The translations under genes were made by a program, and so were the position numbers. From positions 186,001 through 250,000 of the forward strand of contig CAVZTR010000006.1 in the NCBI GenBank assembly GCA_963778225.1: a stretch of DNA of 64,000 nt, read 5' to 3'. Every line of letters begins with the position of its first letter. Positions within the stretch are counted from its first letter, which is position 1. Below, in pieces: positions 44,601 through 52,109 of the stretch. Source of the DNA: JAGVSR01 sp963778225 (GTDB taxonomy: Bacteria; Pseudomonadota; Alphaproteobacteria; Rhizobiales; Hyphomicrobiaceae). Below the pieces are notes generated by a model. It had not been told where the DNA came from. It made no database searches and saw only the letters and a list, made by a program, of their open reading frames with translations.

Positions 44601-45136
44601 CCGTCGCAAAGCTCCGCGCCGCCATCGGACAACTGAACCGCGAAGGCAAGAAGCGCCTCGAAGAGGCCTTCGTCACCGTCAACGGCCACTTCCAGCGCCT
44701 GTTCACCACGCTCTTCGGTGGCGGCGAAGCGCGCCTCGAAATGGTGGAATCGGAGGAAGATCCTCTCGAAGGCGGCCTGGAAATCATCGCGAAGCCCCCG
44801 GGCAAGAAGCCCGCAACGCTCTCGCTGCTCTCAGGCGGCGAGCAGACGCTCACGGCTTTGTCGTTGATATTCGCGGTCTTTTTGACCAACCCGTCGCCCA
44901 TCTGCGTGCTCGACGAAGTGGATGCCCCGCTCGATGACGCCAACGTCGATCGTTTCTGTACGCTCATGGAAAAAATGGCGACCGAGACCGCGACCCGGTT
45001 CCTGGTCATCACCCACCATCCGATGACCATGGCGCGCATGAACCGCCTGTTCGGCGTCACCATGGCCGAACGCGGCATATCTCAGCTGGTCTCCGTCGAC
45101 CTCGAAACCGCCCGCGCCTTCCGCGAAGCCGGCTAA
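41672..45136 (+). CDS. smc: Chromosome segregation protein SMC
   Basis: 1154 aa. Walker A Gly-Pro-Asn-Gly-Cys-Gly-Lys-Ser near residue 32, two long coiled coils (~165-490 and ~660-960), hinge (~500-650), signature Leu-Leu-Ser-Gly-Gly-Glu-Gln-Thr-Leu-Thr near 1052, Walker B Ile-Cys-Val-Leu-Asp-Glu-Val-Asp-Ala-Pro-Leu. It is the ATPase that with ScpAB organises and separates chromosomes. ScpAB are not in the window. It follows the DsbA pair, as is usual in related genomes. Confidence 0.96.
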   Translation: MKINRLRLLGFKSFVEPTDLIVEAGLTGVVGPNGCGKSNLLEALRWVMGETSHKSMRAAAMDDVIFSGTNTRPARNSAEVTLFLDNAERKAPAEFNDHDVIEITRRIEREAGSAYRINGKEARARDVKILFEDAATGARSPALVRQGQISEIVNAKPEQRRRVLEDAAGIAGLHSRRHEAELRLKAAENNLARLGDIMGGLSSQIESLKRQARQARRYKELSGDIRRTEALVFHLSWAEAQALVDQEEKNLTDATARLGLATETESRALRAEAELAEHLPPLRDTEAAKGAALGRLKIEQETFEKEAERARQRTNELVNRQTQLERDIARETHAITEARDVLARLEKDLATLIEAENGAVAAEDKAAAELTDLEQKLDAAEKSLADITHRAAEQRARRRSLDTAVAERRDAVARLEKQAASLEAQTRDIQGRAPDVVELQETTEKGHLLTERSARLEREIHEAEEQVTAAAEAANRHRDEAASARLLLSNLKTERETLAKLLIPVRDDDLPPIVDQISVTPGYEAALGAALGEDLTAPVAEDAPVHWRLLHIETAIDPALPHGVEPLSRYVDAPPELQRRLSQIGVVPHENGPVLQQNLAAGQRLVSVDGDLWRWDGYVAASGGATLAAQRLAERNRMAEIEEREHAARADASTLLNAEASSIEAHAAAQTVERTLRAEWRKTQSELGETRNRLSVIEKMARETEAKLAAVAEAKERLAADFSEARARLTETEAARDDEAKSENLEPVANAAHETAQAARRAAGEARGKLQALRRERQLNAERQTSARADRDRWTARQHGAEQQIKSLEERLAETRAELETLADLPEKIAERRSAILSAISAAESDRQAAADKLALADTALREAVQAMRAAQAQVSEAREGRARIEARLENARARRQEESRRIRETFEVAPDDCLSLAGIERGAALPPLLDIDRQLQRLKADRERLGGVNLQADDELTVLLEQISSMETEKADVEQAVAKLRAAIGQLNREGKKRLEEAFVTVNGHFQRLFTTLFGGGEARLEMVESEEDPLEGGLEIIAKPPGKKPATLSLLSGGEQTLTALSLIFAVFLTNPSPICVLDEVDAPLDDANVDRFCTLMEKMATETATRFLVITHHPMTMARMNRLFGVTMAERGISQLVSVDLETARAFREAG

Positions 45137-45149
45137 CCCCGCCAATTCC

Positions 45150-45190
45150 GCCGGTTCCGGCCGGCTCCCCGCAGGGGAGTCGGAACCGGC
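45150..45190 (+). other. Large hairpin between smc and atpI
   Basis: Outer stem GCCGGTTCCG/CGGAACCGGC (45150-45159 and 45181-45190) plus inner CTCCCC/GGGGAG with a 3-nt loop. No T run follows, so it is a poor intrinsic terminator. It contains a GAGTC site at 45177; another GANTC (GACTC) lies at 45198. Confidence 0.75.
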
Positions 45191-45254
45191 AACTAAAGAC
45201 TCACCTGCGCGGTTTCGCCATACCCTAGGTTGGAGAGGCCGCAGCCGCCCTTTC

Positions 45255-45283
45255 TTGACACCCCTATAGGGCCGCTCATATGG
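45255..45283 (+). promoter_or_regulatory. Candidate sigma-70 promoter of the atp operon
   Basis: TTGACA (45255-45260), a 17-nt spacer, and ATATGG near 45278 as a weak -10. It is 55 bp before the atpI ATG. Confidence 0.55.
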
Positions 45284-45337
45284 TGCGGCGCGTTCGAAAA
45301 CCTTCGCGTTTTCGGCCGTTTTCCGTGGAGGAATCCG

Positions 45338-45751
45338 ATGGCGGACTCAGACCATGGGGCACACCCTGAAAAGGGACACTTGAGCCCTGAGGATATCGCT
45401 GAGTTCAAACGCCGGGCCTCTGAGCTGGGCACGCGCATAGGTAGTGTCCAGGCCGAGAAACAGGCCGAAATCGAGGATCAGCAAGACCGGGCCAACCGCT
45501 CACGCGGCATGGCCTACGGGTTGAGAATGTCGTCCGAGCTCGTCGCGGCCATTCTGGTCGGCGGGTTTATGGGCTACATGCTCGACGCATGGCTTGGCAC
45601 CAGGCCGTGGCTGTTTCTCGTGTTCATGATGTTGGGTTTCAGTGCAGGTATCCTCAATATTCTGAGGGCCTTCAAGCGGATGCAGGCCGAGATCGAGTCC
45701 CAGAAGGACTTTAAACTTGGTCAATCCGTGCCGGATAACGACGATCAATAA
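45338..45751 (+). CDS. atpI: ATP synthase accessory protein I
   Basis: 137 aa. GGAGG precedes the ATG at 45338. Charged N-terminal ~60 residues, then two membrane helices (about 65-85 and 90-110) with Met-Leu-Asp-Ala-Trp-Leu-Gly-Thr, typical of alphaproteobacterial AtpI. It helps assemble the c-ring. It starts the atp cluster here; the F1 genes are not in this window, as in other alphaproteobacteria where F0 and F1 are separate. Confidence 0.9.
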   Translation: MADSDHGAHPEKGHLSPEDIAEFKRRASELGTRIGSVQAEKQAEIEDQQDRANRSRGMAYGLRMSSELVAAILVGGFMGYMLDAWLGTRPWLFLVFMMLGFSAGILNILRAFKRMQAEIESQKDFKLGQSVPDNDDQ

Positions 45752-45765
45752 ACCGGGGTAGGGAC

Positions 45766-46548
45766 GTGGCAGCAGAACACGGGGCACAGGGTGGCGGCGG
45801 AATGCCGGACCCCATCCATCAGTTTGAGGTCAAGCGCCTCTTCCCCCTCGAGATCTTCGGCATCGACGCCACTTTCACGAACTCGGCCCTGTTCATGGTC
45901 GCCGGCGTGCTCCTGTCGTTCGGCCTTTTGATGTACGCCTCGCGCGGACGCTCGCTCGTCCCGAGCCGCATGCAATCGGTAGCCGAAAGCCTCTACGAAT
46001 TCGTCGCCGGCATGGTCCGCGACAGCATGGGCGAGCAGGGAATGAAGTTTTTCCCGCTCATCTTCACGTTCTTCATGTTCATTCTCACGCTGAACATGAT
46101 GGGCATGGTGCCGGGGTTCTTCACGGTCACAAGCCAGATCTGGGTTACCGCCGCTCTCGCGCTCATGGTGTTCCTCACCGTCATCGTCGTCGGCTTCGCC
46201 AAGAACGGCCTCGGCTTCCTCAAACTCTTCGTGCCCGACGGCGTGCCGATCTACGTGCTCCCGCTGGTGTCGCTCATCGAAGTCATCTCATTCTTCTCGC
46301 GTCCGCTCAGCCACTCGCTGCGACTGTTCGCGAACATGCTCGCCGGCCACATCACGCTGAAAGTCTTCGCCGGCTTCATCATCATGCTGCTCGGCGCCGG
46401 TGGCGCGGCATCTGCGATCGCCCCCTTGCCGCTGCTGGCGGTTCTGGGCATTACCGCGCTCGAGTTTCTCGTCGCATTCCTGCAGGCCTACGTCTTCACG
46501 ATGTTGACCTGCATGTACCTGAACGACGCTCTGCATCCGGGCCACTAA
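45766..46548 (+). CDS. atpB: F0 ATP synthase subunit a
   Basis: 260 aa with about five membrane helices. The proton-channel arginine sits in Leu-Ser-His-Ser-Leu-Arg-Leu-Phe-Ala-Asn-Met near 180, and the last helix has the Glu in Leu-Glu-Phe-Leu-Val-Ala-Phe-Leu-Gln-Ala-Tyr-Val. GTG start at 45766, 14 bp after atpI. Confidence 0.95.
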   Translation: MAAEHGAQGGGGMPDPIHQFEVKRLFPLEIFGIDATFTNSALFMVAGVLLSFGLLMYASRGRSLVPSRMQSVAESLYEFVAGMVRDSMGEQGMKFFPLIFTFFMFILTLNMMGMVPGFFTVTSQIWVTAALALMVFLTVIVVGFAKNGLGFLKLFVPDGVPIYVLPLVSLIEVISFFSRPLSHSLRLFANMLAGHITLKVFAGFIIMLLGAGGAASAIAPLPLLAVLGITALEFLVAFLQAYVFTMLTCMYLNDALHPGH

Positions 46549-46602
46549 CGCCCCGGCGGCAGCGCATCACACCAACACACGATCAACCATAGGGAGAGAA
46601 TT

Positions 46603-46827
46603 ATGGATCCTCAGTCGGCTAAGTTCATCGGTGCGGGCATCGCAGCGCTCGGCATTGGCATCGCCGCCATCGGCGTTGGCAACCTGTTCGGCCAGTTCCT
46701 TCAGGGCGCGCTCCGCAACCCGTCAGCTGCTGATGGCCAGTTTGGCCGCCTCATCTTCGGCTTCGCCGTGACGGAAGCTCTGGGCATCTTCGCCCTCGTC
46801 ATCGCGTTCCTGCTGCTGTTCACCTGA
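46603..46827 (+). CDS. atpE: F0 ATP synthase subunit c
   Basis: 74 aa, two membrane helices joined by Arg-Asn-Pro near residue 43; the proton-carrying Glu is in Ala-Val-Thr-Glu-Ala-Leu-Gly-Ile near 58. The AGGGAGAG ribosome site is strong, as expected for the subunit needed in many copies. A hairpin follows the gene. Confidence 0.96.
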   Translation: MDPQSAKFIGAGIAALGIGIAAIGVGNLFGQFLQGALRNPSAADGQFGRLIFGFAVTEALGIFALVIAFLLLFT

Positions 46828-46913
46828 TCTGTCTTCACGAGCCATCGAGGCGCTGGAAAAACTTTCGGACGCAAGACTGAAAGCTTTCTGGCTTCTCTTC
46901 CCATAGGGTTGGC

Positions 46914-46943
46914 AAACGGACCGGCTGTGAAGCCGGTCCGTTT
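46914..46943 (+). other. Hairpin between atpE and the b' gene
   Basis: Perfect 13-bp stem AAACGGACCGGCT/AGCCGGTCCGTTT with a GTGA loop, followed by only TTTGG. It could partly end transcription or protect the atpE message, raising c over b. Confidence 0.75.
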
Positions 46944-47008
46944 GGCCCCTCGAAGAATTCAAATTGAATTGGCCCGCTCGTTGGGCCGGTGACATCAAGG
47001 CCCATCCA

Positions 47009-47554
47009 ATGACCGAGCCCGTCACCACGGGAACCGAAGTCCCGCACAGCGGCACCGCCAACAAGGTGTTCCCGCCGCTCGATCCTTCGACCGTTTCGCC
47101 CCAGCTCGTCTGGCTCGCGATCACGTTCGTGGCGCTCTACTTCCTGTTGAAGAAGATCGCCATTCCGCGCATTGGCGGCGTGATCGAAGAGCGTCAGAAC
47201 CGCATCCAGCGCGACATCGACGCGGCCGAGCGCCTGAAGGACGAAATCGACGGCGCGATGAAGACTTACGAAAAGTCGCTCGCCGACGCCCGCGGCAATG
47301 CCACGGCAATCGCGCGCACGACGCAGGAAAGGCTTGCCTCTGAAGTCGATCGCGAGCGCGCCGGTGTCGAAGCCGCAACCGCCAAGAAGCTCGCCGACGC
47401 AGAAGCCCGCATCGCCGAGACGAAGCGCAAGGCGCTGTCGAGCGTCGGAGAAATTGCATCCGAGATTGCCGGCCCTGTCATCAAGCAATTGACCGGCAAG
47501 GATGTCAGCGCCGACGAAGTGAAGCGCGCCCTCAGTGCCGGCGCCGGGGAGTAA
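47009..47554 (+). CDS. atpF2: F0 ATP synthase subunit b'
   Basis: 181 aa. One membrane helix (~33-50, Trp-Leu-Ala-Ile-Thr-Phe-Val-Ala-Leu) then a long amphipathic helix that forms the peripheral stalk with b. The ATG at 47009 has AAGG 8 nt upstream and is preferred over open sequence beginning at 46964. The longer polar N-terminus marks it as b' rather than b. Confidence 0.9.
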   Translation: MTEPVTTGTEVPHSGTANKVFPPLDPSTVSPQLVWLAITFVALYFLLKKIAIPRIGGVIEERQNRIQRDIDAAERLKDEIDGAMKTYEKSLADARGNATAIARTTQERLASEVDRERAGVEAATAKKLADAEARIAETKRKALSSVGEIASEIAGPVIKQLTGKDVSADEVKRALSAGAGE

Positions 47555-47561
47555 CGAAGCC

Positions 47562-48080
47562 ATGACCACCTATATCGTAATGGCCAACCTTCTCGACCCG
47601 AACGACACCTACTTCTGGACGGCACTCGCCCTCATCGGCTTCTTTGCCATCCTGGTTTACTTCAAGGTGCCTGACACCGTCGGCAAGTCGCTCGATGCCC
47701 GCTCGGACGCGATCCGCAAGGAATTGGACGACGCCCGTCGCATGCGTGAAGAAGCCCAGCAGCTGCTCGCCGATTACCAGCGCCGCAGCAAGGAGGCCGA
47801 GGAGGAGGCGAAGGAAATTGTCGCCGCCGCCAAGCGCGAGGCCGAAGCACTCGCCAGCGAAACGCGCAAGACGCTTGCCGAAACTCTGGAACGCCGCACC
47901 AAGGCCGCCGAGGAAAAGATCTCCCGCGCCGAAGCTCAGGCCGTGAGTGAAGTTCGCGCTGCGGCCGTCGATGTGGCCCTCGCCACCGCCGAAAAGATCC
48001 TGCGTGCGAAGGTCACCGGCTCTGAAGCCGACGCCCTCATCGACAGCAGCATCCGCGACCTCAAGGGCCGCCTGAACTGA
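47562..48080 (+). CDS. atpF: F0 ATP synthase subunit b
   Basis: 172 aa. N-terminal membrane helix (~17-36, Phe-Trp-Thr-Ala-Leu-Ala-Leu-Ile-Gly) and a long charged helix to the end. It pairs with b' in the stator stalk. It begins 7 bp after the b' stop; a GGGGAG in the b' end serves as ribosome site. A terminator follows. Confidence 0.93.
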   Translation: MTTYIVMANLLDPNDTYFWTALALIGFFAILVYFKVPDTVGKSLDARSDAIRKELDDARRMREEAQQLLADYQRRSKEAEEEAKEIVAAAKREAEALASETRKTLAETLERRTKAAEEKISRAEAQAVSEVRAAAVDVALATAEKILRAKVTGSEADALIDSSIRDLKGRLN

Positions 48081-48100
48081 AGTTCTCCACGGCTATCGCA

Positions 48101-48138
48101 CAACAAAAAAGGCCGGGTTCGCCCGGCCTTTTTTGTTG
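48101..48138 (+). terminator. Bidirectional terminator after the atp cluster
   Basis: Inverted repeat AACAAAAAAGGCCGGG / CCCGGCCTTTTTTGTT around TTCG; T run on both strands. It closes atpF and the convergent lipoprotein gene. Confidence 0.93.
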
Positions 48139-48164
48139 TGCGCGCGTGCTGGAAATCGATGGCC

Positions 48165-48821
48165 TCAGCCCGCGCCCGGAACCGCGCGATCGAAAGCAAC
48201 GAACACCTGATAATCACCCGGTCGCGAACCTTCCGGGATATCGAATGTGACAGTGCGCACCGCCGAGAAGTAACCGATCGGATTTTCAACGGTGACGTTC
48301 ACGTCGACCGTCAGCTTGTCATTGGTGAGCCGGGCCCGCTTCTCATCCGTGACGAACACCAACACCGGCAGCGTGATGGGGCCGGGGCGTCCCTTGGGAC
48401 CAAGTAGGATGCGACCGGAGAACCCGTACTTCACCGTCACACGGCCAGGCTCAATCGTGCATTCCCGCGCCGTCTTGGTAATCTCGCCGCGATGCATCAC
48501 GGCCATACCGTCGCCCACACGGCCCTGTTCGTAGATCGTCACAAAATTGTCCCGCGGCCACGTGACGAACTTCGGACAGCCGGCAGCAACTTCGATACCA
48601 CCGGCCGGCGTCCCCGCATCGCCGCTCTGCGCAGCCGAGAGAAGCTGCTCTTCGCTGACGGCGCCGGTTTCGGTTTTTGCTGCGGTACTCCCACCCATGA
48701 TGCCCGAGCCGAGCCCCGACGTAATCGAGGACAGGCCACATCCACCCAGCAGGCTGGCAGCCCATAGCGACACCGCGAGCTGCAAAGCCCGATGCGTGGC
48801 CATAGGGATCGATTGCGTCAT
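48165..48821 (-). CDS. Putative lipoprotein, unknown function
   Basis: 218 aa from the ATG at 48821; ATG at 48803 is possible. The signal ends Leu-Leu-Gly-Gly-Cys, a lipobox. A Gly/Ser linker leads to a domain with Cys-Pro-Lys-Phe-Val-Thr-Trp, Gly-Glu-Ile-Thr-Lys-Thr-Ala-Arg-Glu-Cys and beta-strand-rich sequence to the end (Arg-Leu-Thr-Asn-Asp-Lys-Leu-Thr-Val-Asp-Val-Asn-Val-Thr-Val). Two cysteines could pair. I have seen no named family that fits. Divergent from ispH. Confidence 0.75.
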   Translation of the reverse strand: MTQSIPMATHRALQLAVSLWAASLLGGCGLSSITSGLGSGIMGGSTAAKTETGAVSEEQLLSAAQSGDAGTPAGGIEVAAGCPKFVTWPRDNFVTIYEQGRVGDGMAVMHRGEITKTARECTIEPGRVTVKYGFSGRILLGPKGRPGPITLPVLVFVTDEKRARLTNDKLTVDVNVTVENPIGYFSAVRTVTFDIPEGSRPGDYQVFVAFDRAVPGAG

Positions 48822-48998
48822 TGCGTGCCCATCCGCATAATGCTGCCAGGCGAGGAGTCGCGCCGGTTGGAGGAGCACAAAGCTCCCGCCGTCGCATTTC
48901 CCCCCGTGTCGTGATTCGAACTGTACCACCCCGCCGACAGCGCGGACAATTCCGTTACGGCGCCCATCCGCCACTGACGAACCAGGATCTTGAAGTTG

Positions 48999-50027
48999 AT
49001 GCCGGATACGCCACACGACGAATTAACCACACGCCCACGCCTCAAAGTGCTGCTGGCCGCCCCGCGCGGTTTTTGCGCCGGGGTTGATCGCGCCATCCAA
49101 ATCGTCGAGCTGGCCTTGGCCAAGTATGGCGCTCCCGTCTATGTGCGGCACGAGATCGTACATAACCGCTTTGTGGTCGATGCTCTCAAGGCAAAAGGTG
49201 CCGTTTTTGTGGACGAGCTGGACCAGATCCCACCAACGTCTCAACCCGTGATCTTTTCGGCACACGGCGTCGCCAAGTCCGTCGTCCAGGACGCCAAGCA
49301 CCGCAATATGTTCGCGCTCGATGCAACCTGCCCGCTCGTCTACAAGGTCCACATCGAAGCTCAGCGCCATTTTCTCGAAGGCCGCGAGATTATTCTCGTT
49401 GGTCATAAGGGCCACCCGGAAGTCGAAGGGACCATGGGACAACTGCCCGAGGGCGCCGTGCGTCTCATCGAGACCGCTGCGGACGCTCGCGCGTTCAGGC
49501 CCATCGATGCCGCAAAACTCGCGTTCGTCACCCAGACCACGCTCTCGGTCGACGACACTGCCGAGATCGTCTCCATCCTCAACGAGCGCTTCCCCGGTAT
49601 CGCCGGTCCGATGAAGGAAGACATCTGCTACGCAACTACCAATCGGCAAGCGGCCGTGAAGGCCATCGCACCAAACCTGGATTGCCTCCTCGTCATCGGC
49701 GCACCGAACTCGTCGAATTCCGTCCGCCTCGTCGAAGTTGCCGAGCGCGCCGGCTGTGCCAACTCTGCTCTCATTCAACGCGCGAGCGATATGCCCTGGC
49801 ACCGGCTTGATGGCGCGCGCACCGTCGGCATCACCGCTGGCGCGTCGGCGCCCGAGCAACTCGTCAACGAAGTGGTCGACGCACTGAGGTCACGGTTCGA
49901 TGTCTCCGTCGAAATCGTCTCGACCGCGACTGAGAGCATCGCCTTCAATGTTCCGCGCGAATTGCGCGACGTTCGCGCGCCGGGCTCGACCTCGTCGCTT
50001 GCCGAGAAGCCCGCCGGATCCATGTGA
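48999..50027 (+). CDS. ispH: 4-hydroxy-3-methylbut-2-enyl diphosphate reductase
   Basis: 342 aa iron-sulfur enzyme, last step of the MEP isoprenoid pathway, giving IPP and DMAPP. Three cluster cysteines are visible: Gly-Phe-Cys-Ala-Gly-Val near 28, Asp-Ala-Thr-Cys-Pro-Leu near 109 and Asp-Ile-Cys-Tyr-Ala-Thr-Thr-Asn near 208, with the His-Gly-Val and Gly-His-Lys-Gly-His-Pro-Glu motifs. The ATG at 48999 is preferred over the TTG at 48990. It heads a cluster with thrB and rnhA. Confidence 0.95.
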   Translation: MPDTPHDELTTRPRLKVLLAAPRGFCAGVDRAIQIVELALAKYGAPVYVRHEIVHNRFVVDALKAKGAVFVDELDQIPPTSQPVIFSAHGVAKSVVQDAKHRNMFALDATCPLVYKVHIEAQRHFLEGREIILVGHKGHPEVEGTMGQLPEGAVRLIETAADARAFRPIDAAKLAFVTQTTLSVDDTAEIVSILNERFPGIAGPMKEDICYATTNRQAAVKAIAPNLDCLLVIGAPNSSNSVRLVEVAERAGCANSALIQRASDMPWHRLDGARTVGITAGASAPEQLVNEVVDALRSRFDVSVEIVSTATESIAFNVPRELRDVRAPGSTSSLAEKPAGSM

Positions 50028-50037
50028 GAACACGCGC

Positions 50038-51009
50038 ATGGCCGTTTACACCGAAGTCACCGACGATGACCTGTCGGCATTTCTCGCGCGCTACGACGTG
50101 GGGACCCTGGTTGCCTACAAAGGCATCGCCGAGGGCGTGGAAAACACAAACTACCTCGTACAAACCACGCAGGCGCGCTTCATCCTCACGCTCTACGAAG
50201 CGCGCGTCGCGCCCGAAGACCTGCCCTTTTTTCTGGGCCTCATGGAACATGTCGCCGAACGCGGCGTCTCCTGCCCGCGCCCCGTGCACGCCACTGACGG
50301 AACCGTGCTGTCGGAACTCGCCGGACGCACGGCCGCCATGGTCACATTTCTCGACGGCTTCTCCGTCAAGAAGCCCCGCGCCGACCATTGCCATAAGCTC
50401 GGCCGCGCACTCGCCGAGTTCCACCTCGCCGCCGCCGATTTCCCCCACACGCGCGCCAACGCACTCGGTGAAGCCGGCTGGCACCCGCTATTCGAAAAGT
50501 TCCGAAGCCGGTCCGACGAAATTGTCCCCGGCCTCAAGCAACTCATCCACGACGAGCTGAGCCTGCTCGATGCCACGTGGCCGCGCACCCTGCCGCGCGG
50601 CGTCATCCACGCCGATCTCTTCCCCGACAACGTCTTCTTCCTCGGCGATCGCTTGTCGGGCCTCATCGACTTCTACTTCGCCTGCAACGACGCGCTCGCC
50701 TACGATGTCGCTATTTGCCTCAACGCCTGGTGCTTCGAGCAGGACTACGCCTTCAACCTCACCAAAGGCCGCGCCCTGCTTGAAGGCTACGACAGCGTGC
50801 GCAAACTCTCCCCCGCCGAACGCGCCGCCATGCCGATCCTGACACGCGGCGCGGCCGTTCGCTTCTTGTTGACCCGATCCTACGACTGGCTGAACCGCCC
50901 GGCGAACGCACTCGTCACGCCGCACAATCCTTTCGATTACGTCCGCCGCCTTCGCTTCCATCAGACCGTGCGCTCGATCAGCGCCTATGGTCTGGGCGAG
51001 GCCGCATGA
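50038..51009 (+). CDS. thrB: Homoserine kinase, choline-kinase-like type
   Basis: 323 aa kinase of the APH/choline kinase fold, the ThrB type used by many proteobacteria instead of the GHMP type. Visible motifs are Gly-Val-Glu-Asn-Thr-Asn-Tyr near 33, catalytic Ile-His-Ala-Asp-Leu-Phe-Pro-Asp-Asn near 189 and Gly-Leu-Ile-Asp-Phe near 209. It phosphorylates homoserine; the product is the substrate of threonine synthase (thrC, in this window). It starts 10 bp after ispH and overlaps rnhA by ATGA. Confidence 0.93.
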   Translation: MAVYTEVTDDDLSAFLARYDVGTLVAYKGIAEGVENTNYLVQTTQARFILTLYEARVAPEDLPFFLGLMEHVAERGVSCPRPVHATDGTVLSELAGRTAAMVTFLDGFSVKKPRADHCHKLGRALAEFHLAAADFPHTRANALGEAGWHPLFEKFRSRSDEIVPGLKQLIHDELSLLDATWPRTLPRGVIHADLFPDNVFFLGDRLSGLIDFYFACNDALAYDVAICLNAWCFEQDYAFNLTKGRALLEGYDSVRKLSPAERAAMPILTRGAAVRFLLTRSYDWLNRPANALVTPHNPFDYVRRLRFHQTVRSISAYGLGEAA

Positions 51010-51461
51010 CTCACTCGGGCACGAAGAAGGTCGTGATCTACACCGACGGCGCCTGCTCGGGAAATCCGGGCCCCGGCGGCTGGGGCGCGGTCATGATCTG
51101 GGGCGAGCACCGCAAGGAACTCTTCGGCGGCGCGGCCGACACGACCAACAACCGCATGGAACTGCAGGCCGTCATCGAAGCCCTCGGCGCTCTGACGCGC
51201 GCTGCCCACATCGACCTCTACACCGACAGCGCCTACGTCAAGAACGGCATCACGTCCTGGATTCATTCCTGGAAAAAGAACGGCTGGAAAACCGCGGACA
51301 AAAAGCCCGTCAAGAACGCCGATCTCTGGCAGGCCCTCGAAGCCGCCCGCCACAAGCACGAAGTCGATTGGCACTGGGTCAAAGGCCACGCCGGTCATCC
51401 CGAAAACGAACGCGCCGACGAACTCGCCCGCCAAGGCATGAGCCCGTTCAAGCTCCGCTGA
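51006..51461 (+). CDS. rnhA: Ribonuclease HI
   Basis: 151 aa. The DEDD site is visible: Tyr-Thr-Asp-Gly-Ala-Cys-Ser-Gly-Asn-Pro-Gly near 10, Met-Glu-Leu-Gln-Ala near 48, Thr-Asp-Ser-Ala-Tyr near 71 and Glu-Arg-Ala-Asp-Glu-Leu-Ala near 135. It cleaves RNA in RNA-DNA hybrids. Translationally coupled to thrB. Confidence 0.95.
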   Translation: MTHSGTKKVVIYTDGACSGNPGPGGWGAVMIWGEHRKELFGGAADTTNNRMELQAVIEALGALTRAAHIDLYTDSAYVKNGITSWIHSWKKNGWKTADKKPVKNADLWQALEAARHKHEVDWHWVKGHAGHPENERADELARQGMSPFKLR

Positions 51462-51498
51462 AATAAAAAAAGCCGCGGCTGCCGAACGGCGCCGCGGC
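51461..51498 (-). terminator. Terminator of the peroxiredoxin gene
   Basis: An 11-bp GC stem with one bulge (GCCGCGGC...GCCGCGGC, 51472-51498) followed on the minus strand by TTTTTTTATTT. It is placed to end the peroxiredoxin transcript. Confidence 0.88.
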
Positions 51499-51521
51499 CT
51501 CCTCAAACCTAAAGCCGGCAA

Positions 51522-52025
51522 TCAGATCACGTTGTCGATCAGCTTGCACATCGTCTCCGCACTCGACTTGTCGTGCGCGGGTGGGCTCTCATCAACGTTG
51601 AGAACCTTTACGACGCCGTCCTCGACAAGCATGGCATATCGCTTCGAGCGCACGCCGAGCCCAATCCCCGCGCCGGTCAGATCGATATCGAGCCCGATCG
51701 CCTTTGCGAACGCCGCGCTGTCGTCGGTCAGCATCACGATTTTGTCTTTTGATCCGGTCGCTTTCGCCCACTCGTCCATCACGAACACATCGTTGACGGC
51801 CGTGCACGCGATCGCATCCACGCCCTTCGCCTTCAGTTCATCGGCTCGCTGCACGAACCCCGGCAAATGCTGCAGATGGCACGTCGGCGTGAAGGCGCCC
51901 GGCACTGCAAACAGCGCCACCTTCTTGCCCTTGAAAACATCGGCGGTGGTCAGCGGCTTCGGCCCGTCCGCCGTCAGGGTCATGAACTTGGCCTCGGGCA
52001 GATGATCGCCAACCTTGATCGTCAT
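51522..52025 (-). CDS. Peroxiredoxin, Prx5/AhpE-like
   Basis: 167 aa. AAGGAG 8 nt upstream of the ATG. The peroxidatic cysteine sits in Val-Pro-Gly-Ala-Phe-Thr-Pro-Thr-Cys-His near residue 50, preceded by Lys-Lys-Val-Ala-Leu-Phe. The second part (Asp-Asp-Ser-Ala-Ala-Phe-Ala-Lys-Ala-Ile-Gly, Arg-Ser-Lys-Arg-Tyr) matches atypical 2-Cys/1-Cys Prx5 enzymes that reduce H2O2 and organic peroxides. A Cys near the C-terminus (Met-Cys-Lys) might be resolving. Confidence 0.92.
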   Translation of the reverse strand: MTIKVGDHLPEAKFMTLTADGPKPLTTADVFKGKKVALFAVPGAFTPTCHLQHLPGFVQRADELKAKGVDAIACTAVNDVFVMDEWAKATGSKDKIVMLTDDSAAFAKAIGLDIDLTGAGIGLGVRSKRYAMLVEDGVVKVLNVDESPPAHDKSSAETMCKLIDNVI

Positions 52026-52109
52026 AGGGAAGTCTCCTTTGCTTGCCCGCCCGCCTGGAATGGATAGCCGGGTCCTCGATATGGGCGTGTTCTATACGGG
52101 CCCTGTTCC

